The notes under the pieces are model-generated. The model saw nothing but the letters and a program-made list of their open reading frames with translations, had not been told where the DNA came from and did not search any database. A stretch of 64,000 nt of DNA from Breznakiella homolactica (GTDB lineage Bacteria; Spirochaetota; Spirochaetia; Treponematales; Breznakiellaceae). A program made the translations under genes and the position numbers. Of the stretch, positions 1 to 9,136 are shown one piece after another; the first letter of the stretch is position 1; the number at the start of each line of letters is the position of its first letter. The stretch spans positions 2,976,001 to 3,040,000 of the forward strand of contig NZ_CP067089.2 of the NCBI RefSeq assembly GCF_016616095.2, written 5' to 3'.

Positions 1-611
1 TCCGTAAGCAGGGCGCTCTGGGAATCCAGGAGACTCCCTATTTCCTTTACCGGATCAACGGCGGATGAAAGATATCCCGCCAGACGGCGGACATCGTCAA
101 CTTCCCTGAGAGAACCTTCGGCGCTTTCCTTTATATCAAAGAAAGACGATAAGTCCCCGGAAAAGGAAGCGTTCTGGGCATCCGCCACGCTTCTGTCTAT
201 ACCCAAGGTGGAAAGGGTGGACGCCAGAGCAGCCTCAAATCCCCTGGCCGCCCTGAGGAGCCGGGATGTCTCATCCCTGAGCTCATCGAGATTCGCCTGG
301 GTTTGCCGGAGCTTTCCGTCTTTTTCCAGAAGGGTACCCTGGGTACCGCTGTATTCGGCGCCGTACCAGATAAACGCGCCGACGATTCCTACAAACAAAA
401 AAACCACGCACAGCATGGAAAAAACCGTGACGTGCATGTTATATACTTTTTTCTCGGAGTGGGGGACCAGCATCACGGTGTAACGCCGTCCGAAGAGCCT
501 GAAAATTCCCTTAAAGAAAGAAGCGATTCCCTTTCCAACAGCGGCAGCCATATTTTTAAATTTTCTGACTATGCTGTTTTCCAGTCTTTTATATTTATGG
601 ACCGATGCCAC
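1..611 (-). CDS. M23-type peptidase family protein, N-terminal part (partial at left edge)
   Basis: The reading frame runs off the left edge of the window, so only about the first 203 residues are visible. It begins at a GTG (611-609), chosen because AAGGAG (618-623) lies six bases upstream; the first internal ATG is 20 codons later. Near residues 43-58 is RRYTVMLVPHSEKKVY, which I associate with spirochaetal M23 peptidoglycan-peptidase-like proteins. A single membrane segment follows at about residues 60-80, and then a long coiled-coil-like region. The peptidase domain itself would lie outside the window. The protein is probably inner-membrane anchored with a periplasmic domain acting on, or scaffolding, cell-wall hydrolysis. 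The family call rests on the N-terminal resemblance only. Confidence 0.6.
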   Translation of the reverse strand, partial: MASVHKYKRLENSIVRKFKNMAAAVGKGIASFFKGIFRLFGRRYTVMLVPHSEKKVYNMHVTVFSMLCVVFLFVGIVGAFIWYGAEYSGTQGTLLEKDGKLRQTQANLDELRDETSRLLRAARGFEAALASTLSTLGIDRSVADAQNASFSGDLSSFFDIKESAEGSLREVDDVRRLAGYLSSAVDPVKEIGSLLDSQSALLT

Positions 612-678
612 GGCCGTCTCCTTAGCAGAGGTTACTCAATAAGAATGCTACAAAAACATGGGGACAAACACCCAATTT

Positions 679-708
679 ACTATAGCAAACAAATAACCAA
701 GATGTCAA
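679..708 (-). promoter_or_regulatory. Sigma-70-type promoter for the M23-type gene
   Basis: On the minus strand TTGACA (703-708) and TATAGT (679-684) are separated by 18 bases. The predicted start of transcription is around 672, leaving about a 60-base leader before the GTG start codon at 611. The near-consensus hexamers in AT-rich DNA make this one of the clearest promoters in the window. Confidence 0.7.
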
Positions 709-814
709 ATACATAAATCATAATAAAATACAATTCGGCTCTTTATTATCGGTACATAACTATATTTTGTTTAGTATTTTTTATTGAAAACTTCAAAAAA
801 CACGGTTTTCTTCG

Positions 815-864
815 GAAAAAAATAAAAACTGCGGCTTTTTGGGGGAGTTTTCCCAAAAAACCGC
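815..864 (-). terminator. Intrinsic terminator downstream of the first chemotaxis receptor
   Basis: On the minus strand GCGG-TTTTTTGGG pairs with CCC-AAAAAG-CCGC (831-864) and is followed by an AGTTTTTATTTTTTT run. It lies about 110 bases past the stop codon of the receptor gene. A second hairpin (939-966, GCCGGACAG/CTGTCCGGC, nine pairs) sits closer to the stop but has a weaker T-run. The two may act in series. Confidence 0.65.
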
Positions 865-972
865 CGCGGAGATGGGAGATTTTTTACAATTTTAACGGAA
901 AATACCGTAATTTTTATAAAAATCAGAAAATTTCGGCTGCCGGACAGTGTTTTTTTGCTGTCCGGCGCGAAT

Positions 973-3141
973 TTATTCAACTTTAAACCGGGAAACCTCC
1001 TGCACCAGCGTGTCTATATGCTCCTTGTTCTCTCCGCTGATCTCATTTACCCGGTTCACCGCAGTGTTGATCTGCTCCGCTCCGATCGCCATCTCATTCA
1101 CCCCGTTGGTAATTTCCTGAGTCACCCGGCCGAGATTCTGGCTCTCATGGATCACTTCCTTGCTGCCCTGGAGCATCTCGGATGAGCCGCCCTTTACCAT
1201 CTGGGTGATCTCATTCAGCTGTCCGATCGCTTCCAGGATCTGCTTACTCCCCTGGCCCTGTTCTTCCATCGCGTTCCGGATGTTTTCTTCCTGTTCGTAA
1301 ACGGTTCTGACTCCGCCGTCTATGGCCTCGAATTTCAGCAGTACGCCGTCGGTAGACCGCTGGATCTTGTCTATACTTTCCTTGATCTTCTTCAGTACCA
1401 CGCTGATCGTCTTTGACTGTTCCCCCGACGATTCGGCAAGCTTCCGGATTTCGTCGGCAACCACCGCGAACCCTTTCCCCGCTTCCCCGGCGTGCGCCGC
1501 CTCTATCGCGGCGTTCATCGACAGCAGATTCGTCTGGCTCGCGATATTCTCCATCACCGCGTTGATCTCCAATAGGCCTTCCGACTCACGGGAGATCTCC
1601 TGGATATCAGACGATACTTCCTGCAGTCCGCTCCGCCCGACTTCCGACGCATCCGCGAGATTTTTCATGTTATCGCCGTTCTTAACCAGGGTTTGGGTCA
1701 CACTGGTAATATTCGCCAGCATTTCCTCGATCGCGCTGGAAGACTGGGCCACACTCGCCGCCTGGCTTTCTACGTGGCCATTCAGCTTGTCTATGTTCGC
1801 CACCACCTGTTCCATGGTCGAGTTCGTCTCGGTCACACTCGCGGACTGGTTCACTACCTGGCCTTTGATGCTCTGGATATTCGATGTTATCTCATTCATT
1901 GCCGCGGCGGTCTCGGTCATATTGGACGACAGTTCAGTTCCGATATCGAACAGTGTTACCGACTGCTTTTTGATCACCATTACGAGATCCTTGATCTTCT
2001 CCAGGGTTTTATTGAAGTACCGCGCCAGATCTCCGATTTCATCCTTGGAATTTAAATCGATACTTCTGGTCAGATCCCCTTCGCCTTCGGAGATATCCTT
2101 CAGCATCAAGGATACATTGACGATCGGTTTGGTGATGCTTCCGGCTACCAGGAAGATGATGACCGCCACGAGAATAACCGACGCGACGGCAATTCCGATG
2201 GTAAACATGGTCATGGCGTTAACCGGAGCCAGGACTTTGTCCATGGGAATACCAACCATGAACGACCAGGGGGTGGTCGTGTTGCCGATCGTAAAGGGAG
2301 AGGAAATCACTTCCATTAAAGTTCCCTGGGAATGGATTTCATAGGCTGCGGGTTTACCATCCCGGACCGCATCCGCCAGGGCATCATTGTAATCGCCGTT
2401 TATGTCCCGTTCGGACTCCCGCATATTTCTCCCGTTCCGGCTTCCGTCAAAATGGGCCGCCACAGTCCCGTTATTGGTGAATATGGCCGATACGCCGGTT
2501 TCGTAGGGCTTGATTCCCTCAACGGTTTCCTGGAGCGGGGTAATATTGATATTTACGCCGACGAACCCGACAATCTGGTTGTTTGCGTATATGGGCGCAA
2601 GGACTGAGACCATAAGAACCTGTTTGCCCTCGACAGTGAGAAACGTCGGATCTATGATGCGTTCTCCCTTGCTTTCCGCCAGTACGGCCTTATAGTCCGC
2701 GTAGGCCTGCCGTACAATCTGCCCGCTGGCACGGGTATAATGGGTTATGTACTGGCCCGATGAGTCCGTCCCCGGGGTATTGGCGTACTGCGCGTCCAGC
2801 CCGTCCAGCGCGTTCGGGTACCAAACAGTAAAAATACCCGTATAGTTGAGGTTCGATTCGAGGACACTCTGGAGGATATTGTCATACCGTCCCCTCCGCT
2901 CACCCTCCGGTATAGACGGAAAACTATCCATAATATTGGTAATAGTTCTGGCGGTAATAAGATACGCTTCAAACCGGCGCTGGATATCCTTGGCGTTGAG
3001 GGCCGCTATATTTTGAGCATTTTCTATGGCAGCTTCCGTCTGGAGGCTTCTCGCGCGGCTCAGAATTACCACTGAAAGTACAGCGATTATTGTAACCACC
3101 ACCACTATAACAATGAGACTTAATCGTATCCGAAGTTTCAT
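973..3141 (-). CDS. Methyl-accepting chemotaxis protein with Cache sensor (receptor 1)
   Basis: A membrane receptor that senses an extracytoplasmic ligand and controls the CheA kinase. The 722-residue protein has TM1 at about residues 6-28 and a periplasmic double-Cache-like sensor to about 300 (including the shared motif [13 protein letters not shown]). TM2 is at about 308-332, followed by a HAMP domain with [10 protein letters not shown]. The cytoplasmic signalling hairpin has its tip near residue 537 ([19 protein letters not shown]). The ATG is preceded by AAAGGAGAG. It is the last of three tandem paralogues. Its sensor and HAMP resemble receptor 2, while its last 250 codons are less similar to receptors 2 and 3 than those two are to each other. 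The ligand cannot be told from the sequence; Cache domains usually bind small organic molecules. Confidence 0.95.
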   Translation of the reverse strand: MKLRIRLSLIVIVVVVTIIAVLSVVILSRARSLQTEAAIENAQNIAALNAKDIQRRFEAYLITARTITNIMDSFPSIPEGERRGRYDNILQSVLESNLNYTGIFTVWYPNALDGLDAQYANTPGTDSSGQYITHYTRASGQIVRQAYADYKAVLAESKGERIIDPTFLTVEGKQVLMVSVLAPIYANNQIVGFVGVNINITPLQETVEGIKPYETGVSAIFTNNGTVAAHFDGSRNGRNMRESERDINGDYNDALADAVRDGKPAAYEIHSQGTLMEVISSPFTIGNTTTPWSFMVGIPMDKVLAPVNAMTMFTIGIAVASVILVAVIIFLVAGSITKPIVNVSLMLKDISEGEGDLTRSIDLNSKDEIGDLARYFNKTLEKIKDLVMVIKKQSVTLFDIGTELSSNMTETAAAMNEITSNIQSIKGQVVNQSASVTETNSTMEQVVANIDKLNGHVESQAASVAQSSSAIEEMLANITSVTQTLVKNGDNMKNLADASEVGRSGLQEVSSDIQEISRESEGLLEINAVMENIASQTNLLSMNAAIEAAHAGEAGKGFAVVADEIRKLAESSGEQSKTISVVLKKIKESIDKIQRSTDGVLLKFEAIDGGVRTVYEQEENIRNAMEEQGQGSKQILEAIGQLNEITQMVKGGSSEMLQGSKEVIHESQNLGRVTQEITNGVNEMAIGAEQINTAVNRVNEISGENKEHIDTLVQEVSRFKVE

Positions 3142-3282
3142 GTCACTCTCCTTTGTTCGGCTTTTTCACAGTAAAAATCTCTGAACCAGGGCTTTTTTCG
3201 TGAAAAGCCTGCCTTTAGGACTTTAATCAATCTGGAAAAGCCGTCAATGGAGAATGGAAGCAGTAAAGTATTTTATTGAAAG

Positions 3283-4360
3283 AAAGTACAAAAAAACAAA
3301 AAAAGCCCCGGGATCACTTCCCGGGGCTCCACTATCAGTTCACTGTTCCGTCTCGTCCTATTCCACCTTAAATCGCGATACTTCGCGTACCAAAGTGTCT
3401 ATGTGTTCCTTGTTCTCTCCGCTGATCTCATTCACACGGTTCACCGCCGTGTTGATCTGGTCTGCTCCCGTCGCCATCTCATTCATCCCATTAGTGATCT
3501 CCTGCGTCACACGCCCGAGGTTCTCACTCTCATGGATCACTTCCTTGCTCCCCTGCAGCATCTCCTCGGACCCGCTCTTCACCATCTGCGTGATCTCGTT
3601 CAGCTGTCCGATCGCTTCAAGGATCTGCTTGCTCCCCTGGCCCTGTTCTTCCATCGCGTTCCGGATGTTTTCTTCCTGTTCGGCTACCGTCCGTACGCCG
3701 CCGTCTATCGCCTCAAACCGTGTCAGCACCGTGTCCGTCGATTTCTGGATCTTGTCTATGCTTTCCTTGATCTTTTTGAGAACCACGCTGATCGTCTTTG
3801 ACTGTTCTCCCGACGATTCGGCAAGCTTCCGGATCTCGTCGGCAACCACCGCGAACCCTTTCCCCGCTTCCCCGGCGTGTGCCGCCTCTATCGCGGCGTT
3901 CATCGACAGCAGATTCGTCTGGCTCGCGATATTCTCCATCACCGCGTTGATCTCCAGAAGCCCCTCCGACTCACGGGAGATTTCCTGGATATCAGACGAC
4001 ACTTCCTGCAGCCCGCTCCGCCCGACTTCCGACGCTTCCGCGAGTTCATGTACGTTATCCGCGTTCTTCATAAGGGTCTGGGTCACGCTGGAGATATTCG
4101 CCAGCATTTCCTCGATCGCGCTGGACGACTGCGCCACGCTCGCCGCCTGGCTTTCTACGTGACTGTTCAGCTTGTCTATGTTCGCCACCACCTGTTCCAT
4201 GGTCGAGTTCGTCTCGGTCACACTCGCGGACTGGTTCACTACCTGGCCTTTGATTCCCTGTACGTTTGCCGTGATCTCGTTGATCGCCGCGGCGGTCTCG
4301 GTCATGTTCGCGGACAGTTCAGTTCCGATATCGAACAGTGTCACTGACTGGTTCTTGATA
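3283..4360. repeat. Long direct repeat, copy A (3' half of receptor 2 plus its terminator)
   Basis: This segment is nearly identical to 5782-6859, with an offset of about 2,499 bases. It covers the terminator, the 3' untranslated region and most of the signalling-domain codons of receptor 2. The untranslated stretch between terminator and stop codon is identical base for base where I compared it, which purifying selection on the protein cannot explain. The upper boundary is approximate; similarity fades near the HAMP region. Confidence 0.8.
3285..3327 (-). terminator. Intrinsic terminator of receptor 2
   Basis: On the minus strand GCCCCGGGA and TCCCGGGGC (3305-3313 and 3319-3327) form a nine-pair, five-base-loop hairpin followed by TTTTTTTGTTTTTTTG. 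The same hairpin and flanks occur after receptor 3 (5804-5826), as part of a long duplicated segment. Confidence 0.9.
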
Positions 4361-5532
4361 ACAATGATAAGATTTTTGATCTTCTCCAGAGTCTGGTTGA
4401 AGTACCGCGCCAGGTCCCCGATTTCATCCTTGGAATTTATATCGATACTTCTGGTCAGATCCCCTTCGCCTTCGGAGATATCCTTCAGCATCAAAGATAC
4501 ATTAACGATCGGTTTGGTGATGCTTCCGGCTACCAGGAAGATGACGACCGCTACAATTAAAATTGAGACAACACCGATTCCGATGGCAAAGGCCATCATG
4601 GTATATACGGGTGCCAGGACCTTGTCCATGGGAATGCCCACCATGAGGGCCCAGGGGGTCGTGGTTGCGCCAACAGTGAAGGGAACCGCGATGATCTGCA
4701 GGTCCGTCCCCATCTGCGGGGAGTAAACCATATAGTCTATTTCCACACCGTCCCGGATAGCGTTAGCCACCGCGTCATTGTATTCGCCATTCATGTCCCG
4801 TTCGGACTCCCGCATCTGGCGGCCGTTCCGGCTGCCGTCAAAGTGGGCCGCCACGATCCCGCCGTTGCTGAACACCGCCGCCACACCGGTCTCATAGGGT
4901 TTGATCGCCTCAATTATGCCCTGCATAGCATCTATGTTAATGTTTACGCCCACCACACCCAGGATGGTATTGTTTTTCTCGATCGGAGCGAGGACCGTGA
5001 CCATAAGAACCTGCCGGCCCTGGACGGTAAGGAATACCGGATCAAGGATGCGTTCTCCTCTGGTTTCAGCAAGTACATTCTTATAGTCCGCATAGGGCTG
5101 CAGGACTATCTGGCCGGTAGCACGGGAAAAATGGCTGATATACTGCCCGGAGGAATCCGTCCCCGGGGTATTGGCATACTGCGCGTCCAGCCCATCCAGG
5201 GCATTCGGCTGCCATGCCGTAAAAATACCCGTATAATTTGGATTTGATTCAAGGACTCCCCTGAGTGTATCGTTGTAATTGTCTCTGCGGTCTTCAACAT
5301 CAATGGACTCGTAGCTGTCCATGATCTGGGAAATGACTCTGGCGGTGCTTAAATATCCCTCAAAACGGCGCTGCGTATCGCTGGCGTTGAGTTTCGCTAT
5401 GTTGTGGGCGTTTTCAACGGCAGCTTCGGTCTGCAATGTCACGGACCGGCTCAGGATTATTGCTACAATTGCCGCGATAACAACAATGTTAATAATCAGT
5501 ACAATAAGGCTCAGACGTATTCTCAGTTTCAT
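3358..5532 (-). CDS. Methyl-accepting chemotaxis protein with Cache sensor (receptor 2)
   Basis: A 724-residue receptor with the same architecture as its neighbours: TM1 (about residues 6-28), periplasmic Cache-type sensor, TM2 (about 305-330), HAMP and CheA/CheW-coupling hairpin. I chose the ATG at 5532, which follows GGGGGT; an in-frame TTG four codons upstream is less likely. The N-terminal half, including [11 protein letters not shown] and the HAMP segment [19 protein letters not shown], matches receptor 1. The C-terminal half and the sequence beyond the stop match receptor 3 almost exactly, so the gene is a mosaic of its two neighbours. The sensor differs from both, so its ligand may differ. 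Confidence 0.95.
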   Translation of the reverse strand: MKLRIRLSLIVLIINIVVIAAIVAIILSRSVTLQTEAAVENAHNIAKLNASDTQRRFEGYLSTARVISQIMDSYESIDVEDRRDNYNDTLRGVLESNPNYTGIFTAWQPNALDGLDAQYANTPGTDSSGQYISHFSRATGQIVLQPYADYKNVLAETRGERILDPVFLTVQGRQVLMVTVLAPIEKNNTILGVVGVNINIDAMQGIIEAIKPYETGVAAVFSNGGIVAAHFDGSRNGRQMRESERDMNGEYNDAVANAIRDGVEIDYMVYSPQMGTDLQIIAVPFTVGATTTPWALMVGIPMDKVLAPVYTMMAFAIGIGVVSILIVAVVIFLVAGSITKPIVNVSLMLKDISEGEGDLTRSIDINSKDEIGDLARYFNQTLEKIKNLIIVIKNQSVTLFDIGTELSANMTETAAAINEITANVQGIKGQVVNQSASVTETNSTMEQVVANIDKLNSHVESQAASVAQSSSAIEEMLANISSVTQTLMKNADNVHELAEASEVGRSGLQEVSSDIQEISRESEGLLEINAVMENIASQTNLLSMNAAIEAAHAGEAGKGFAVVADEIRKLAESSGEQSKTISVVLKKIKESIDKIQKSTDTVLTRFEAIDGGVRTVAEQEENIRNAMEEQGQGSKQILEAIGQLNEITQMVKSGSEEMLQGSKEVIHESENLGRVTQEITNGMNEMATGADQINTAVNRVNEISGENKEHIDTLVREVSRFKVE

Positions 5533-5781
5533 TGCTACCCCCAAAGTTATAAAAAACTATACTTACTTCCGCGGCGCAGAAAAGCCCGGCCCCGGAAACA
5601 GACATTGCTGCTGACTGATAATTAATTGAACGATTTTTATATAACTTTTTTGGCGAGACAATAAAATACTATGGTACAAGGACTATTAATAAAACTCACT
5701 ATAGTGCAAAAACAGCAAAAGAGCAAAATAAATTTGAGAATGTCAATAACAAATTATCTTGATTAAGATTTCTGTATTAAT

Positions 5782-6859
5782 AAAGTACAAAAAAATAAAA
5801 AAAGCCCCGGGATCACTTCCCGGGGCTCCACTATCAGTTCACTGTTCCGTCTCGTCCTATTCCACCTTAAACCGCGATACTTCGCGTACCAAAGTGTCTA
5901 TGTGTTCCTTGTTCTCTCCGCTGATCTCATTCACACGGTTCACCGCTGTGTTGATCTGGTCCGCTCCGGTCGCCATCTCGTTCATTCCGTTCGTGATCTC
6001 CTGCGTCACACGCCCGAGGTTCTCACTCTCATGGATCACTTCCTTGCTCCCCTGCAGCATCTCCTCGGACCCGCTCTTCACCATCTGCGTGATCTCGTTC
6101 AGCTGTCCGATCGCTTCAAGGATCTGCTTGCTCCCCTGGCCCTGTTCTTCCATCGCGTTCCGGATGTTTTCTTCCTGTTCGGCCACCGTCCGTACGCCGC
6201 CGTCTATCGCCTCAAACCGTGTCAGCACCGTGTCCGTCGATTTCTGAATCTTGTCTATGCTTTCCTTGATCTTCTTCAGCACCACGCTGATCGTCTTCGA
6301 CTGTTCTCCCGACGATTCGGCAAGCTTCCGGATCTCGTCAGCAACCACCGCGAACCCTTTCCCCGCTTCCCCGGCGTGTGCCGCCTCTATCGCGGCGTTC
6401 ATCGACAGCAGATTCGTCTGGCTCGCGATATTCTCCATCACCGCGTTGATCTCCAGAAGCCCTTCCGACTCACGGGAGATTTCCTGGATGTCTGACGACA
6501 CTTCCTGCAGTCCGCTGCGTCCGACTTCCGACGCCTCGGACAGTTCTTTCACATTATCCATATTTTTTACCAGCGTCTGGGTCACACTGGAGATATTCGC
6601 CAGCATTTCCTCGATCGCGCTGGAAGACTGGGCCACGCTCGCCGCCTGGCTTTCCACGTGATTGTTCAGCTTGTCTATGTTCGCCACCACCTGTTCCATA
6701 GTCGAGTTCGTCTCCGTCACGCTCGCCGACTGGTTCACCACCTGGCCTTTGATTCCCTGAATATTCGCCGTGATCTCGTTGATCGCCGCGGCGGTTTCGG
6801 TCATGTTGGACGACAGTTCCGTTCCGATATCGAACAGTGTCACCGACTGGTTTTTGATC
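5782..6859. repeat. Long direct repeat, copy B (3' half of receptor 3 plus its terminator)
   Basis: Partner of 3283-4360. It includes the terminator hairpin, the untranslated stretch and the signalling-domain codons of receptor 3. Differences from copy A are scattered single bases, many at third codon positions, with a short divergent patch around 6541-6570 that encodes [10 protein letters not shown] in place of [10 protein letters not shown]. Confidence 0.8.
5790..5826 (-). terminator. Intrinsic terminator of receptor 3
   Basis: The same GCCCCGGGA/TCCCGGGGC hairpin as after receptor 2 (stems 5804-5812 and 5818-5826), followed on the minus strand by TTTTTTTATTTTTTTG. It lies about 30 bases beyond the stop codon of receptor 3. 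Confidence 0.9.
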
Positions 6860-8037
6860 ACGACGATCAGATCCCTGATCTTTCCCAGGGTCTGGTTGAA
6901 ATAACCCGCCATTTCCCCGATTTCATCCTTGGAATGGATATCCAGAGTCTTGGTCAGATCTCCCTCTCCTTCGGCTATATCCTTGAGCATCACGGACATA
7001 TTAACGATAGGCTTCATGGTTCCGTTGATTATCAGGTAGATCACAAACATGAGCACAAGAATGGAGACCACGCCCACAATCATAGTAAACTGCGTAATCG
7101 CCCGGACCGGGGCGTTTACCTGGTCCATGGGAATGCCCACCATGAGGGCCCAGGGAGTCGTGGTATTTCCCACGATAAAGGGGACCGCGATGATCCTGAG
7201 GTCCGTTCCCATCTGCTCCGAATAGACCGAATAGCTGACTTCCACTCCGTCCCGGATGGAATCGGCTACGGAATCATTGTGTTCACCGTTCAGGTCACGT
7301 TCGGTTTCCCGCATGTTTTTTCCGTTCCTGGTCCCGTCAAAATGGGCCACCACGGTCCCGTTGCTGCTGAATATCGCGGAAACACCGGTTCCGTAGGGTT
7401 TTAACGCTTCAATGGTTTGCTGCAAAGGCTCAATATTTACCGTTATTCCCACACCGCCGATAATCCTGCCGTCTTTTTCTATGGGGGACCATACATCGGT
7501 TACAAGAACCTGTTTACCCTGGATGGTCCGGAATACCGGATCAATGATCAATTCACCGTTAAGACGGTTCAGAATGCTCTGGTAATCCGTATAGGCTTTG
7601 TACTCGATCGTACCGGTGGCGTTTTCTTTGGTATACCAGGACATATAACGGCCCGAGGAATCCGTTCCCGGGGTATTGGCGTACTGCGCGTCCAGCCCGT
7701 CCAGGGCATTGGGCTGCCATACGGAGGCTATGGCCACGAAATTCGGATTCGATTCGAGCACGCTCTGCAGGATGCCGTTATAATTCCGCCGAAGTTCATC
7801 CCGGTCGAACACTTCGGTGCTGTCCATGATCTGGGCAACCGTCCGGGCGGCGTCTATGTATACCTCAAAACGCCGGGCGATGTTCTCCGAAGCCTCACCG
7901 GCTATATTATGGGCGTTTTCCATGGCGGCATCGGTCTGGAGCCCCCGGGCCCGGAGTAAAATTGTAGTTGAGATTCCGGCAACCACAATAAACATAAGCA
8001 ATGTAACTATTCCGCTTATTCTGAATTTCAGCAGCAT
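5857..8037 (-). CDS. Methyl-accepting chemotaxis protein with Cache sensor (receptor 3)
   Basis: A 726-residue receptor, first of the tandem trio in the direction of transcription. The ATG at 8037 follows GGAGG with a five-base spacer, so the in-frame TTG four codons upstream is rejected. It has TM1 at about residues 6-28, a Cache-type sensor carrying [15 protein letters not shown]2 near 310-335, and a divergent HAMP ([20 protein letters not shown]). The signalling hairpin is almost identical to that of receptor 2. Its sensor and HAMP are the most divergent of the three. Each receptor gene has its own upstream gap of about 200 bases or more, so they are probably transcribed separately. Confidence 0.95.
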   Translation of the reverse strand: MLLKFRISGIVTLLMFIVVAGISTTILLRARGLQTDAAMENAHNIAGEASENIARRFEVYIDAARTVAQIMDSTEVFDRDELRRNYNGILQSVLESNPNFVAIASVWQPNALDGLDAQYANTPGTDSSGRYMSWYTKENATGTIEYKAYTDYQSILNRLNGELIIDPVFRTIQGKQVLVTDVWSPIEKDGRIIGGVGITVNIEPLQQTIEALKPYGTGVSAIFSSNGTVVAHFDGTRNGKNMRETERDLNGEHNDSVADSIRDGVEVSYSVYSEQMGTDLRIIAVPFIVGNTTTPWALMVGIPMDQVNAPVRAITQFTMIVGVVSILVLMFVIYLIINGTMKPIVNMSVMLKDIAEGEGDLTKTLDIHSKDEIGEMAGYFNQTLGKIRDLIVVIKNQSVTLFDIGTELSSNMTETAAAINEITANIQGIKGQVVNQSASVTETNSTMEQVVANIDKLNNHVESQAASVAQSSSAIEEMLANISSVTQTLVKNMDNVKELSEASEVGRSGLQEVSSDIQEISRESEGLLEINAVMENIASQTNLLSMNAAIEAAHAGEAGKGFAVVADEIRKLAESSGEQSKTISVVLKKIKESIDKIQKSTDTVLTRFEAIDGGVRTVAEQEENIRNAMEEQGQGSKQILEAIGQLNEITQMVKSGSEEMLQGSKEVIHESENLGRVTQEITNGMNEMATGADQINTAVNRVNEISGENKEHIDTLVREVSRFKVE

Positions 8038-8251
8038 TTGCGCCTCCAAAAAATTTAATTAAGCAACAAAATTGACCATTATGGAGAAAATTCCTTTATA
8101 GAGACATACTGTATTGGTTTGTCCCGCAGATTGTTTATAACTCAACAAGGCTGTTTCGGTGCAGATTAATAGAAGAAGACAGTTATTCTGAATTATAAAA
8201 ATCTACGGAATTATTTTACATTATTTTGGATAATCATCCAATACCATGGAA

Positions 8252-9115
8252 CTATAGTTTCGCTCCGGTTTTTTTGCTGTCATGTAAACCCAATTCATAC
8301 AGATCCCGGAGTTTTTTTACGCTTTTCTCCATTCTGGTGACCCCGAGATCCGAAGAAGGCCGGATAACCAGGGCGCGGCCTGCTGCTTCTTCCGCTTCCA
8401 CCAGATCCAGGGCGGCGTTGTACGCGGCGACCCGCTTATTCAGGACATCCGCGAGCCGGGGATATCTGCGGTAAAACAGGCCCGCGGGAGGGTGAAGTTC
8501 GTCCTTTTTCCGGTACCCCTTAGGCTGGGTAAGGACCACCACGGTATCCCGGTACCCGTCTTCAATTGCCCTGGCCAGGGGAATGGCATCCGCGATGGCG
8601 CCGTCCAGGAGTTTTGTTCCTTTGTATTCAACCATTTTTGAAATATAGGGAATCGCCGCCGAAGCCTTCATCACCGTGAGGATATCCTCATCCTTTTCGT
8701 AATACACCGCTTCTCCGGTATTGCAGTCCGTGCAGACCGTAATAAACCGGCTCGGGGAAGCACCGAAGGTCTTAAAATCAAAGGGAACGTATTGATGGGG
8801 TATATCGCCGTAGATAAAATCCAGGCCGAATAAATTACCCGTCCGAAAGTAACTGCGGAATGACAGGTACCGGGGATCCTCACGGTAATTGACGAGAATA
8901 TCGAGGTTCCGTTCCCGCTGGCGGGAGACATAGGAGCATCCCATGCCGACCCCGGCGGATACCCCGATAATATACGGGAAATCGATTCCCTGCTCCATAA
9001 AGCCGTCCAGAAGTCCGGCGGTGTAATAACCCCGCAGGCCGCCTCCTTCGAGGACGAGTCCCTTGCTGATAAGCCGGGGTTTTACATGTTCCGGGGGGAC
9101 ATAATTATTCACCAT
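8252..9115 (-). CDS. Patatin-like phospholipase family protein
   Basis: A 287-residue cytoplasmic acyl hydrolase of the bacterial patatin (RssA/YjjU-like) family. Near the N-terminus is the oxyanion-hole loop LEGGGLRGYYTAG. The nucleophile elbow GVSAG is at about residues 49-53, and the catalytic aspartate sits in LLDGAIADAIPL around residue 170. No signal peptide or membrane segment is seen. It starts 21 bases after the stop of the addA-like gene on the same strand, so it may be co-transcribed. Family members hydrolyse acyl esters of phospholipids; the substrate here is unknown. Confidence 0.88.
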   Translation of the reverse strand: MVNNYVPPEHVKPRLISKGLVLEGGGLRGYYTAGLLDGFMEQGIDFPYIIGVSAGVGMGCSYVSRQRERNLDILVNYREDPRYLSFRSYFRTGNLFGLDFIYGDIPHQYVPFDFKTFGASPSRFITVCTDCNTGEAVYYEKDEDILTVMKASAAIPYISKMVEYKGTKLLDGAIADAIPLARAIEDGYRDTVVVLTQPKGYRKKDELHPPAGLFYRRYPRLADVLNKRVAAYNAALDLVEAEEAAGRALVIRPSSDLGVTRMEKSVKKLRDLYELGLHDSKKTGAKL

Positions 9116-9136
9116 ACCGCTGCTCCGTTTTTTATT

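Noticed and set aside
1322..2344. 340-codon open frame opposite chemoreceptor 1
   Set aside because: Matching antisense frames appear opposite all three receptors, as expected from their shared sequence; the receptor frames are the real genes.
3188..3210. AGGGCTTTTTTCGTGAAAAGCCT hairpin in the leader of chemoreceptor 1 considered as an attenuator
   Set aside because: A short stem with no T-run in the direction of transcription and no leader peptide; kept only as an observation.
5697..5706. CACTATAGTG palindrome upstream of chemoreceptor 2 considered as an operator
   Set aside because: Only ten bases and not repeated upstream of the other two receptor genes, so chance is a sufficient explanation.
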